A stretch of 7,963 nucleotides of DNA, taken from positions 1 to 7,963 of the forward strand of contig USKS01000055.1 in NCBI GenBank assembly GCA_900555345.1, written 5' to 3'. The notes under the pieces were generated by a model. The model was given only the letters and a program-made list of their open reading frames with translations. It did not search any database and was not told the origin of the DNA. The translations under genes and the position numbers were made by a program. This DNA comes from an uncultured Eubacteriales bacterium. GTDB lineage: Bacteria > Bacillota_A > Clostridia > Oscillospirales > CAG-272. Positions within the stretch are counted from its first letter, which is position 1, and each line of letters starts with the position of its first letter. Shown here piece after piece: positions 1 through 5,788 of this stretch.

Positions 1-34
1 AAAATTCAGGCTGCGGCGGAAAACCGCCGCAGCC
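1..34 (-). terminator. rpsO rho-independent terminator
   Basis: A perfect 11-bp inverted repeat (arms 9-19 and 24-34, loop AAAA) lies about 50 nt beyond the rpsO stop. Read on the minus strand the stem is followed by TGAATTTT, which runs to the window edge, so the full T-run may continue outside. The plus strand also has TTTT shortly after the stem (36-39), so weak bidirectional action is possible. A smaller 6-bp hairpin (40-45 with 55-60) lies between it and the gene. Confidence 0.8.
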
Positions 35-86
35 GTTTTGGGTGCGTGGAATAAGCGCCCGTCGGCAATTTCTCTTTTGCGGGAAA

Positions 87-353
87 TTACTTTCTCAGGC
101 CGAGCTTTTCTACGATCGCGCGGTAGCGCTCGATGTCAACTTTCTGAAGATATGCAAGCAGGTTGCGGCGATGGCCGACCATCTTGAGAAGGCCTCTGCC
201 GGAGTGGTGGTCCTTCTTGTTCTGCTTCATATGCTCGGTAAGGGTCTTGATTCTGTAGGTCAGGATCGCGATCTGGACCTCGGGAGAACCTGTGTCGCCC
301 TCATGGGTCTTGTACTCTTCGATGATCTTTGCTTTTTCTTCTTTGGTAATCAT
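87..353 (-). CDS. rpsO: 30S ribosomal protein S15
   Basis: Small-subunit ribosomal protein that binds the three-way junction in the central domain of 16S rRNA and nucleates assembly of the platform. The 88-residue product matches the normal length of the family and is collinear with it. Visible landmarks are DTGSPEVQ at about residues 20-27, the NKKDHHS stretch at 45-51 that corresponds to the conserved HKKDHHS rRNA-binding segment, and the C-terminal LGLRK. I start it at the ATG at 353 rather than the in-frame GTG at 362: the sequence AAGAGGTG (367-360) is a good ribosome-binding site six bases before the ATG, and the GTG lies inside it. It has its own promoter and terminator. In many Bacillota pnp follows rpsO, so pnp may lie left of the window; that is inference. 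Confidence 0.97.
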   Translation of the reverse strand: MITKEEKAKIIEEYKTHEGDTGSPEVQIAILTYRIKTLTEHMKQNKKDHHSGRGLLKMVGHRRNLLAYLQKVDIERYRAIVEKLGLRK

Positions 354-459
354 TTTTGTCACCTCTTAAATTATTTGCAAAAAACGTGTTTCTCAGGCGG
401 CGGCGGGTGATGCATCTCTGAAAGATCCTGCGTTCCGCTGTCCGGGGAACCGATATTGC
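354..459 (-). promoter_or_regulatory. rpsO leader, possible S15 autoregulatory RNA
   Basis: About 106 nt of untranslated leader separate the predicted transcription start from the rpsO ATG. Two hairpins can be drawn: GTTCC/GGAAC (450-446 with 436-432) and UUUCAG/CUGAGA (423-418 with 396-391, one G-U pair) enclosing a CCGCC-rich loop. An A/U-rich single-stranded segment leads to the ribosome-binding site. S15 represses its own translation through leader structures in several unrelated bacterial groups, so a leader of this length is suggestive. I cannot match it to a specific described S15 leader class by eye. Confidence 0.45.
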
Positions 460-465
460 CAGAGT

Positions 466-494
466 ATTGTACCACATCTGCGCTGTTTTGTAAA
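466..494 (-). promoter_or_regulatory. rpsO sigma-A type promoter
   Basis: On the minus strand TTTACA (494-489) is followed after exactly 17 bp by TACAAT (471-466), each one mismatch from the TTGACA and TATAAT consensus. The predicted start is near 459. An A-tract element (ACAAAAAAGTG, 515-505) ends 10 bp upstream of the -35 box and may act as an UP element. Confidence 0.8.
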
Positions 495-607
495 GGGGTT
501 TTTTCACTTTTTTGTGTCACTGCCGTCCGCGGCGCCCGTCCCGTCGCGGCGTCATGCGGCAGATAATGCGCCGCATCCGCCGTTTTCGATAAAAAATATA
601 CTACATA
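495..607. other. Divergent intergenic spacer, rpsO / oxidoreductase
   Basis: This lies between the -35 boxes of the two divergent promoters. Most of it (about 515-585) is GC-rich and shows no coding potential I can support. Its edges are A/T tracts: T6 at 508-513 (A6 for the rpsO promoter) and A6 at 591-596, which precedes the oxidoreductase -35 box by 11 bp. No RNA gene or clear operator is seen in the centre. Confidence 0.5.
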
Positions 608-636
608 TTGAAATTTTTCCCGCCTCATGATAATAT
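608..636 (+). promoter_or_regulatory. Oxidoreductase promoter
   Basis: TTGAAA (608-613) and TAATAT (631-636) are separated by 17 bp, a good sigma-A arrangement. The predicted start is near 643, which leaves a leader of only about 20 nt before the ATG at 664. The left arm of a 14-bp inverted repeat falls in the spacer between the two boxes. Confidence 0.7.
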
Positions 637-662
637 AAAGAAAATGAAAGGCGGGAAAAATT
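612..662. repeat. 14-bp perfect inverted repeat flanking the -10 box
   Basis: AATTTTTCCCGCCT (612-625) and its exact reverse complement AGGCGGGAAAAATT (649-662) are separated by 23 bp that contain the -10 box. The right arm also contains the ribosome-binding site (AGGCGGG, 649-655, 8 nt before the ATG). Because the left arm lies upstream of the predicted transcription start, a short transcript would not fold on it. A two-half-site DNA operator is therefore more likely than an RNA switch, unless transcription begins further upstream. Confidence 0.6.
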
Positions 663-663
663 C

Positions 664-1746
664 ATGAAAAAGATCGGGATCGGAATCATCGGCTGCGGCT
701 GCATTGCAAGAGACGCGCACATACCGGCTTTTATCTCCCACGCGGATGAGTGCGAGATAAAGTATTTCTGCGACACCTCTCTCGAAAAAGCGAAAAAGTG
801 CGCAGAAGATTTCGGCTGCGGCACTGCGGTATCCGACTGGCGCTCTGTTCTCACCGATAAGGACGTTGACGCCGTAAGCATTTGCGTACCGAACTTTATG
901 CACAGGGAAATTTCCGTTGCCGCCATGCGCGCGGGCAAGCATGTGCTTTGCGAAAAGCCCGCCGCTGCCTGCTACGCGGAAGCTCTCGAAATGCAGCGCG
1001 TGCAGCACGAAACCGGACTTGTTTTGAATATCGGCGTCGTTACAAGATTTCACGAATCCGTCGAAAAAGTGCGCGCCCTTATTGCGAGCGGTGCGCTCGG
1101 CGACGTATATCACGTGTTTGTTTCTTTCAGAAGCTTTCGCTGCATCCCGGGCATCGGCGGTCAGTTTACCACGAAAGCCCTCTCCGGCGGCGGCGTGCTT
1201 ATAGACTGGGGGGTGCACCGTATCGACCAGGTCATGTATCTTGTGGGCGACCCCGAGCCGCTTCGCGTAAGCGCCGCGATCTTCGGCTGTCTCGGACGCG
1301 ACATTCCGAACTATCATTACAGAAAGATGTGGAGCGAGGAGACGCGCAACCCGGGCGGAACATACGATGTTGAAGAGTCATGCACGGCGCTGCTCCGCAC
1401 TTCGGGTCCCGTTATAACGCTTATGGGCGCGTGGGCGCAGAACATTGACGAGGACGAGCAGTTTATCGACATAAAGGGAACAAAAGGCGGCGTGCGTCTT
1501 ACATATTGCGGCGGATATAAGCTCTACACGGAAAAGGACGGCGAGTTTGTCACCGAGACCTTTGAGCCGGGGGACAGCAATATGTTTGAGGCGGAGATCG
1601 CCGATTTTCTCCGCTGCGTGCGGTCGGGAGAGCGCTCCCGCGCGGGCATCGACTCCGCCGTCAAAACGTCGCTTATCCTTCAGGGTGCCTACGACTCCGC
1701 CGAGGCGGGGCGAGAGGTCTCTCTTGCGGATTATCCGAGGCTCTGA
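664..1746 (+). CDS. Gfo/Idh/MocA family oxidoreductase
   Basis: Cytoplasmic NAD(P)-dependent dehydrogenase, 360 residues, of the family that includes inositol 2-dehydrogenase and glucose-fructose oxidoreductase. An N-terminal Rossmann fold is shown by the glycine-rich loop GIIGCGCIA (residues 7-15). The family motif CEKP (96-99) carries the conserved lysine near the nicotinamide and substrate. The second domain has GGGVLIDWGVHRIDQV (175-190), where the Asp-x3-His pair (D181, H185) is the typical catalytic and substrate-binding motif. Length and both motifs are normal, so the enzyme should be active. The exact sugar, cyclitol or amino-sugar substrate cannot be read from the sequence. The start ATG has an AGGCGGG site 8 nt upstream. 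It is monocistronic: the left neighbour is divergent and the right neighbour convergent. A paired-arm repeat at its promoter suggests specific regulation. Confidence 0.93.
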   Translation: MKKIGIGIIGCGCIARDAHIPAFISHADECEIKYFCDTSLEKAKKCAEDFGCGTAVSDWRSVLTDKDVDAVSICVPNFMHREISVAAMRAGKHVLCEKPAAACYAEALEMQRVQHETGLVLNIGVVTRFHESVEKVRALIASGALGDVYHVFVSFRSFRCIPGIGGQFTTKALSGGGVLIDWGVHRIDQVMYLVGDPEPLRVSAAIFGCLGRDIPNYHYRKMWSEETRNPGGTYDVEESCTALLRTSGPVITLMGAWAQNIDEDEQFIDIKGTKGGVRLTYCGGYKLYTEKDGEFVTETFEPGDSNMFEAEIADFLRCVRSGERSRAGIDSAVKTSLILQGAYDSAEAGREVSLADYPRL

Positions 1747-1774
1747 GACGCGGCTTTTTTCCGTCACTGTTCCC

Positions 1775-1824
1775 CGCCCGTAGGTTGTCCGTTTATGCAG
1801 ACTTCGGGAGAACGGACACGGGCG
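1775..1824. repeat. Long bulged stem-loop after the oxidoreductase gene
   Basis: CGCCCG (1775-1780) plus TGTCCGTT (1786-1793) pair with AACGGACA (1811-1818) plus CGGGCG (1819-1824). This makes 14 base pairs with a five-base bulge on the left side and a 17-nt loop. There is no T-run on either side, so it is not a standard terminator. It could protect the 3' end of the oxidoreductase mRNA. Confidence 0.5.
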
Positions 1825-1910
1825 CAGAGGAAAACATGATCTGCTTATCGGTTTATCTGCCGCAAGGTCTGACATGGCGGAGGCGCAGAGAGAAAAGCCT
1901 TCGAGCAGTG

Positions 1911-1938
1911 CAAAGAAAGAAACCTGCGGGCGGCGCAG
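1911..1938 (-). terminator. Possible second terminator downstream of livF
   Basis: CTGCG (1924-1928) and CGCAG (1934-1938) form a short GC stem. On the minus strand it is followed by GTTTCTTTCTTTG. It sits just beyond the strong bidirectional terminator and would catch read-through from the liv operon. The stem is short and the T-run is interrupted, so this is tentative. Confidence 0.4.
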
Positions 1939-1974
1939 CCCTCCTCGGTCGATCGGCTGACGTGACTCATGCGG

Positions 1975-2026
1975 TACAAAGAAAAAAACTGCTCCGACAG
2001 CCTGTCGGAGCAGTTTTTTCTTTGTA
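1975..2026. terminator. Strong bidirectional terminator, oxidoreductase / livF
   Basis: A long stem pairs 1975-2000 with 2002-2026. Its core is ACTGCTCCGACAG against CTGTCGGAGCAGT, extended by A7/T6 flanks and a further TACAAAG/CTTTGTA pairing with one bulged A. The T-run on each strand makes it able to end transcription of the plus-strand oxidoreductase and of the minus-strand liv operon, whose last stop codon is only seven bases away. Confidence 0.92.
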
Positions 2027-2032
2027 TCTTGA

Positions 2033-2788
2033 TCAGCCGCCGAGGTACGCCTTGCGTATCTCTTCGCTTTCCGCAAGCTCTTTGCCGGTGCCGGTCATCA
2101 CTATTCTGCCGGACTCAAGCACATACGCGCGGTCGGCTATCTGAAGCGCCATTTCCGCGTTCTGCTCGACTAAGAGTATCGTCGTGCCCGCACGGTGAAG
2201 CTCGCCTATAATATCGAATATCTCCTCTACGAGCAGAGGGGAAAGACCCATGGAAGGCTCGTCGAGCATGAGCAGTCTGGGGCGGCTCATCATGGCGCGT
2301 CCCATGGCAAGCATCTGCTGCTCGCCGCCCGAAAGCGTGCCCGCCTCCTGCTTTTTTCTCTCATACAGGCGGGGAAAACGCTCAAATACGTTGTCAAGAT
2401 CCTCTTTCGAGACCTTGCCCTTACAGAATGCGCCCATCTCCAGATTTTCCATAACGGTCATCTGCAGAAATATGCGTCTGCCCTCCGGCACGTGGGCTAT
2501 CCCCATGGATACCATTTTATGCGGCGCCGTCTTTACAAGATCGTATGTCATGGGAACGTCCTCGCCGCTGCGGTCTATCTCGGTGGTGTAGTAGCTGATG
2601 CTGCCGCTGCGGGGGCGGATAAGCCCCGTGACCGTGTGCAGCGTTGTGGTCTTGCCCGCGCCGTTTGCGCCTATCAGCGCCACGATCTCACCCTGGTTTA
2701 CCTCAAAGGACACGTCCTTTATGGCGTGTATTTTATCGTAGTATACGTTGATATTATCAACCTTAAGCATTGTCTGCATATATTCCAA
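2033..2788 (-). CDS. livF: Branched-chain amino acid ABC transporter ATPase LivF
   Basis: One of the two ATPase subunits that power the importer on the cytoplasmic face of the membrane. The product is 251 residues with the TTG start. ABC motifs appear in order: Walker A GANGAGKT (40-47), the LivF hallmark PEGRRIF (101-107), signature LSGGEQ (152-157) and Walker B RLLMLDEP (171-178). The usual switch-region histidine is replaced by Gln in LLVEQN (205-210), which is normal for LivF. A stretch around residues 66-90, before PEGRR, seems some ten residues longer than in the E. coli protein. Three starts are possible: TTG at 2788 (AAAGG six bases upstream), ATG at 2779 and ATG at 2770. The last gives the typical LivF beginning MLKVDNINVYY. 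It is the last gene of the operon, 29 nt after livG. Confidence 0.94.
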   Translation of the reverse strand: MEYMQTMLKVDNINVYYDKIHAIKDVSFEVNQGEIVALIGANGAGKTTTLHTVTGLIRPRSGSISYYTTEIDRSGEDVPMTYDLVKTAPHKMVSMGIAHVPEGRRIFLQMTVMENLEMGAFCKGKVSKEDLDNVFERFPRLYERKKQEAGTLSGGEQQMLAMGRAMMSRPRLLMLDEPSMGLSPLLVEEIFDIIGELHRAGTTILLVEQNAEMALQIADRAYVLESGRIVMTGTGKELAESEEIRKAYLGG

Positions 2789-2817
2789 ACCGCGCCTTTC
2801 GTAGTATTTTCGCCGTT

Positions 2818-3669
2818 TCAGCCGGCATCCCTTTTACCGAGATATGCCTCGATGACCGTGGGGTTTTCGCGTATTTCATCGGCGGTGCCCTTTGCGATGA
2901 CCTGACCGAAGTTCAGAACGCATATGCCCTCGCAGATACCCATGACAAGCTTCATATCGTGCTCGATAAGCAGCACCGCTATTTGAAAAGTATCGCGTAT
3001 CTTTACGATAGTCTCCATAAGATCGGCGGTCTCCGCGGGGTTCATGCCCGCGGCGGGCTCGTCAAGCAGCAAAAGGCAGGGGTTTGTGGCAAGTGCACGC
3101 ACTATCTCAAGGCGGCGCTGCGCGCCGTAAGGCAGATTGCCCGCGCGCCAGTCGGCTTTATCCTCCATGTTAAATATGGAAAGCAGCTCCATTGCCCTCT
3201 CATGTGCCGCTTTTTCAGCTTTCCAGTATGACGGCAGACGGAGAATGCCCTCTATGGAGCTGTACTTCATGGAGTTGTGCAGACCGATCTTTACGTTATC
3301 CTCAACGGTAAGGTTTGAAAACAGGCGTATGTTCTGGAAGGTGCGCGCAATCCCCATTTTATTTATCTGCACCGTTGTTTTGCCGGAGGTATCCATGCCG
3401 TTTAGCATTATAATGCCGCGGGTGGGGGTATACACCTTTGTGAGCAGGTTGAAAACGGTAGTCTTGCCTGCACCGTTGGGGCCTATAAGCCCCGCAATTT
3501 CCGTTTTGCCTATGGTAAAGTTGAAGTCGTCGACCGCGCGCAGACCGCCGAAGTCGATACCGAGGTGGCTGCACTCCAGAACGGGGGTTTTTCCGAGGTC
3601 GCGCTCGGGTATGATGGAGTGGCTGGGTACGGGCACCATTTTGCCCTTTTCAAAATTGAAATTTGACAT
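2818..3669 (-). CDS. livG: Branched-chain amino acid ABC transporter ATPase LivG
   Basis: Second ATPase of the importer, 283 residues, cytoplasmic and pairing with LivF. Motifs seen are Walker A GPNGAGKT (63-70), Q-loop RTFQN (109-113), signature LPYGAQR (179-185), Walker B CLLLLDEP (198-205) and the switch histidine in LIEHD (H237). The signature departs from LSGGQ in the way usual for LivG (L-x-YG-x-QR). About 24 extra residues, polar and proline-containing, precede the point where E. coli LivG begins. Part of this may be a start-site artefact: ATG codon 11 (3639) has AAAAGG a few bases upstream, while the ATG at 3669 has AAAGGAGG 13 bases away, inside the end of livM. The gap to livM is only 5 nt, so coupled translation is likely. 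Confidence 0.95.
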   Translation of the reverse strand: MSNFNFEKGKMVPVPSHSIIPERDLGKTPVLECSHLGIDFGGLRAVDDFNFTIGKTEIAGLIGPNGAGKTTVFNLLTKVYTPTRGIIMLNGMDTSGKTTVQINKMGIARTFQNIRLFSNLTVEDNVKIGLHNSMKYSSIEGILRLPSYWKAEKAAHERAMELLSIFNMEDKADWRAGNLPYGAQRRLEIVRALATNPCLLLLDEPAAGMNPAETADLMETIVKIRDTFQIAVLLIEHDMKLVMGICEGICVLNFGQVIAKGTADEIRENPTVIEAYLGKRDAG

Positions 3670-3674
3670 TCTGT

Positions 3675-4763
3675 TTACCTGCCCTCCTTTTCGGTTTTAC
3701 CGCCGCCGTCTTTGTCGCGCCCTCGCCCGAACAATCGGGTGATAGGCTCAACTGCCCTTGAAAACAGGCTCTTGAGGCGGGCGTTGTTTGTTACAAGCAT
3801 TATGATTATGAGAACAACGGCATATATGAGCATTCTGTAGTCGGAGAACTGACGGAGTACGGTCTCGGGCAGGAGATACAGCACCGTTGCCGCAACGATG
3901 GAACCGAGCATATTGCCCAGTCCGCCGAGAACCACATACACAAGAATAAGTATTGATGTGTTGAAATCGAACTTGTTCGCCGTTACGGTGTTCTGACCCA
4001 GTGCGTAAAGCGCGCCCGCGGCGCCCGCCATAGCAGCGGATATCACAAACGCCATGAGCTTATACTTCGTAACGTTTATGCCGACGCTCTCCGCCGCGAT
4101 CCTGTTATCTCTCAGCGCCATTATAGCTCTGCCGGAGCGGCTGTTCACAAGGTTGAATATGACTACAAGGCAGACCATTATAAGTACAAATCCGGTAGTG
4201 AGCGTTGAAATTTTCGTAATACCGGAAATACCGTTGGGACCGTTGAGTATCATTTTTCCGCCGGTCTTAAGACCTATATCGGCATTGAGAAAGCCCATGC
4301 GGACGCCGCCGTTGTCGCTGCCCACATACAGGTTTGTAACGATCGTTTTTATGATTTCGCCGAAAGCAAGAGTTACTATCGCAAGGTAGTCGCCGCGCAG
4401 TCTGAGCACGGGGATGCCGACGATAACGCCCGCTATCGCCGCGAAGAACGCGCCGACCGCGATCGCTATGAGCATACGCGCCCATACAGGCTCTACCGAG
4501 GTCTTGAGGAGCATTGCGACGGTCGTACCGGTGAAGGCGCCCACACTCATAAAGCCCGCGTGACCGAGAGAAAGCTCGCCGAGAACGCCGACCGTAAGGT
4601 TAAGCGAAAGCGCGGCCACTATGTACGCGCAGCAGGGCACAAGCAGTCCCTTCATGGTGGAGGACATGACGCCGGCAGATGTCAGTATCATGAGAAGCGC
4701 ATACATGACGATAACGACGCCGTATGTCATAAATGAGGTTTTCGTACTTTTTGACAGTTTCAT
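3675..4763 (-). CDS. livM: Branched-chain amino acid ABC transporter permease LivM
   Basis: Integral membrane subunit of the import channel, 362 residues with the ATG start at 4763. That start is preferred over the in-frame TTG at 4769 because GAGGT, overlapping the livH stop codon, lies six bases before the ATG. Eight to nine hydrophobic segments are visible, at roughly residues 13-30, 39-58, 98-118, 124-145, 190-206, 235-256, 268-298 (probably two) and 310-326. The conserved LSLGHAGF lies near residue 65. The cytoplasmic loop with SGRAIMALRDN and AAESVGIN (about 210-230) is the ATPase-contacting loop of the family. The C-terminal tail of about 30 residues is charged and glycine/lysine-rich (RGRDKDGGGKTEKEGR). 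Nine nt separate it from livH. Confidence 0.95.
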   Translation of the reverse strand: MKLSKSTKTSFMTYGVVIVMYALLMILTSAGVMSSTMKGLLVPCCAYIVAALSLNLTVGVLGELSLGHAGFMSVGAFTGTTVAMLLKTSVEPVWARMLIAIAVGAFFAAIAGVIVGIPVLRLRGDYLAIVTLAFGEIIKTIVTNLYVGSDNGGVRMGFLNADIGLKTGGKMILNGPNGISGITKISTLTTGFVLIMVCLVVIFNLVNSRSGRAIMALRDNRIAAESVGINVTKYKLMAFVISAAMAGAAGALYALGQNTVTANKFDFNTSILILVYVVLGGLGNMLGSIVAATVLYLLPETVLRQFSDYRMLIYAVVLIIIMLVTNNARLKSLFSRAVEPITRLFGRGRDKDGGGKTEKEGR

Positions 4764-4772
4764 ATTCAAACC

Positions 4773-5654
4773 TCACACTTTCTCGTTTACTTTCTTGCCG
4801 AGAAGTCCCGTAGGCTTCACGAGAAGAATGATTATAAGCACCAGGAAAACTATGGCGTTTGCAAGCTCTGTGGAGAGATATGCGCTTGAGAATATCTCGA
4901 TAATGCCGAGAAGAATACCGCCGAGAAACGCGCCGGGGATGGAGCCTATGCCGCCGAACACCGCCGCCGTGAACGCCTTTATGCCGGGCATTGAGCCTGT
5001 TGTGGGGATAAGCTTGGGGTACGACGAGCAAAGCAGCACTCCGGCTATTGCCGCAAGAGCGGAGCCTATCGCAAACGTTATTGATATAGTCTTGTTGACG
5101 TTTATGCCCATAAGCTGTGCCGCACCCTTATCCTCGGAGCAGGCGCGCATGGCTTTGCCCGTTCTGGTCTTTTCGGTGAAAAGGGTAAGCCCTATCATGA
5201 TGACGATGCATGCCGCAATGGTCACAAGCGTTTTATAGGGTATGGTCATCTGTCCGTCGAACAGCACAAATCCGCCGCTGCCGAATATGGCGGGAAAGAT
5301 CTTCGGGTTGGACGTCCACATAAGCTGCGCCGCATTCTGCAGAAAATAGCTTACGCCGATAGCCGTTATAAGCACGGCAAGGGATGTTACCTCTCTCAGC
5401 GGCTTATACGCCAGACGCTCGATTATAATACCCAGCACCGTACAGATGGCAATTGCGATAATGATGCCGAGCGCGGGGTTCAGCCCGTATTCGGACACGG
5501 CAAAAAAGCAGACATACGCGCCGACCATTATAATATCACCGTGAGCAAAGTTCAGCATTTTTGCAATGCCGTACACCATAGTATAGCCGAGAGCGATTAT
5601 TGCGTAAACGCTGCCGAGGCTTATACCGTTAATAAGATTATTGAGAAAAGCCAA
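4773..5654 (-). CDS. livH: Branched-chain amino acid ABC transporter permease LivH
   Basis: First membrane subunit of the importer, 293 residues with the TTG start at 5654. I prefer this TTG over the in-frame ATG at 5678. GAGGTG (5665-5660) lies five bases before the TTG, nothing resembling a ribosome-binding site precedes the ATG, and the resulting start MAFLNNLINGISLGSVYA matches how LivH proteins begin. Family landmarks are ALGYTMVYGI (21-30), LNFAHGD (34-40), the cytoplasmic coupling loop TRTGKAMRACSED to LMGIN (163-185), and GGIGSIPGAFLGG (234-246). Several hydrophobic segments span the whole length. It follows livJ after 134 nt that contain a hairpin, and livM starts 9 nt after it. Confidence 0.95.
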   Translation of the reverse strand: MAFLNNLINGISLGSVYAIIALGYTMVYGIAKMLNFAHGDIIMVGAYVCFFAVSEYGLNPALGIIIAIAICTVLGIIIERLAYKPLREVTSLAVLITAIGVSYFLQNAAQLMWTSNPKIFPAIFGSGGFVLFDGQMTIPYKTLVTIAACIVIMIGLTLFTEKTRTGKAMRACSEDKGAAQLMGINVNKTISITFAIGSALAAIAGVLLCSSYPKLIPTTGSMPGIKAFTAAVFGGIGSIPGAFLGGILLGIIEIFSSAYLSTELANAIVFLVLIIILLVKPTGLLGKKVNEKV

Positions 5655-5721
5655 AATAACACCTCGTATCCGGGACATGAGCGCGTATATGCCCGTTTTT
5701 TTATCTATGCCGATATATGAG

Positions 5722-5755
5722 TAAAAGAGGGTTGTCGAAAAGCAGCCCTCTTTTA
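5722..5755 (-). terminator. Hairpin between livJ and livH, likely partial terminator or mRNA stabiliser
   Basis: TAAAAGAGGG-TTG (5722-5734) pairs with CAGCCCTCTTTTA (5743-5755) around an 8-nt loop, giving 13 bp. On the minus-strand RNA one position is a C-A mismatch. It begins 33 nt after the livJ stop, and the 3' arm ends in TTTTA. No good promoter is visible between it and livH, so livHMGF probably depends on read-through. Such hairpins commonly keep binding-protein mRNA in excess over permease mRNA. Confidence 0.65.
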
Positions 5756-5788
5756 TTTAAAATGTAAGTCTTTTCCGATCTTTAACGA

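Larger units (their letters stand above)
1747..1974. other. Convergent intergenic region with stem-loops and degenerate repeats
   Basis: No credible gene is seen; open frames crossing it read through the terminators and do not resemble any family. Two sequence echoes are visible. GGCGCAGAG occurs at 1821-1829 and 1882-1890. CAAAGAAA followed by an A-rich stretch and CTGC occurs at 1911 and 1977, next to a hairpin each time. This may be decayed terminator duplications or a small structured RNA. Confidence 0.4.

Noticed and set aside
42..410. Plus-strand open frame opposite rpsO
   Set aside because: It is fully antisense to S15 and contains low-complexity Leu/Phe and Gly runs.
625..1317. Long minus-strand open frame of 230 codons inside the oxidoreductase gene
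   Set aside because: It is antisense to a clear dehydrogenase, has no family resemblance and reads into the promoter region. It is a coding-strand shadow.
1744..1765. GC-rich stretch plus T6 directly after the oxidoreductase stop codon
   Set aside because: Only four or five pairs can form across the T-run itself, so it is not a valid intrinsic terminator.
1378..2076. Minus-strand open frame spanning the convergent intergenic region
   Set aside because: It crosses the bidirectional terminator and overlaps both the oxidoreductase and livF. Its arginine-rich composition is typical of a non-coding frame.
1785..2144. Plus-strand open frame of 119 codons after the oxidoreductase gene
   Set aside because: It reads through two hairpins into antisense livF, shows internal echoes that come from the terminator repeats, and has no ribosome-binding site.
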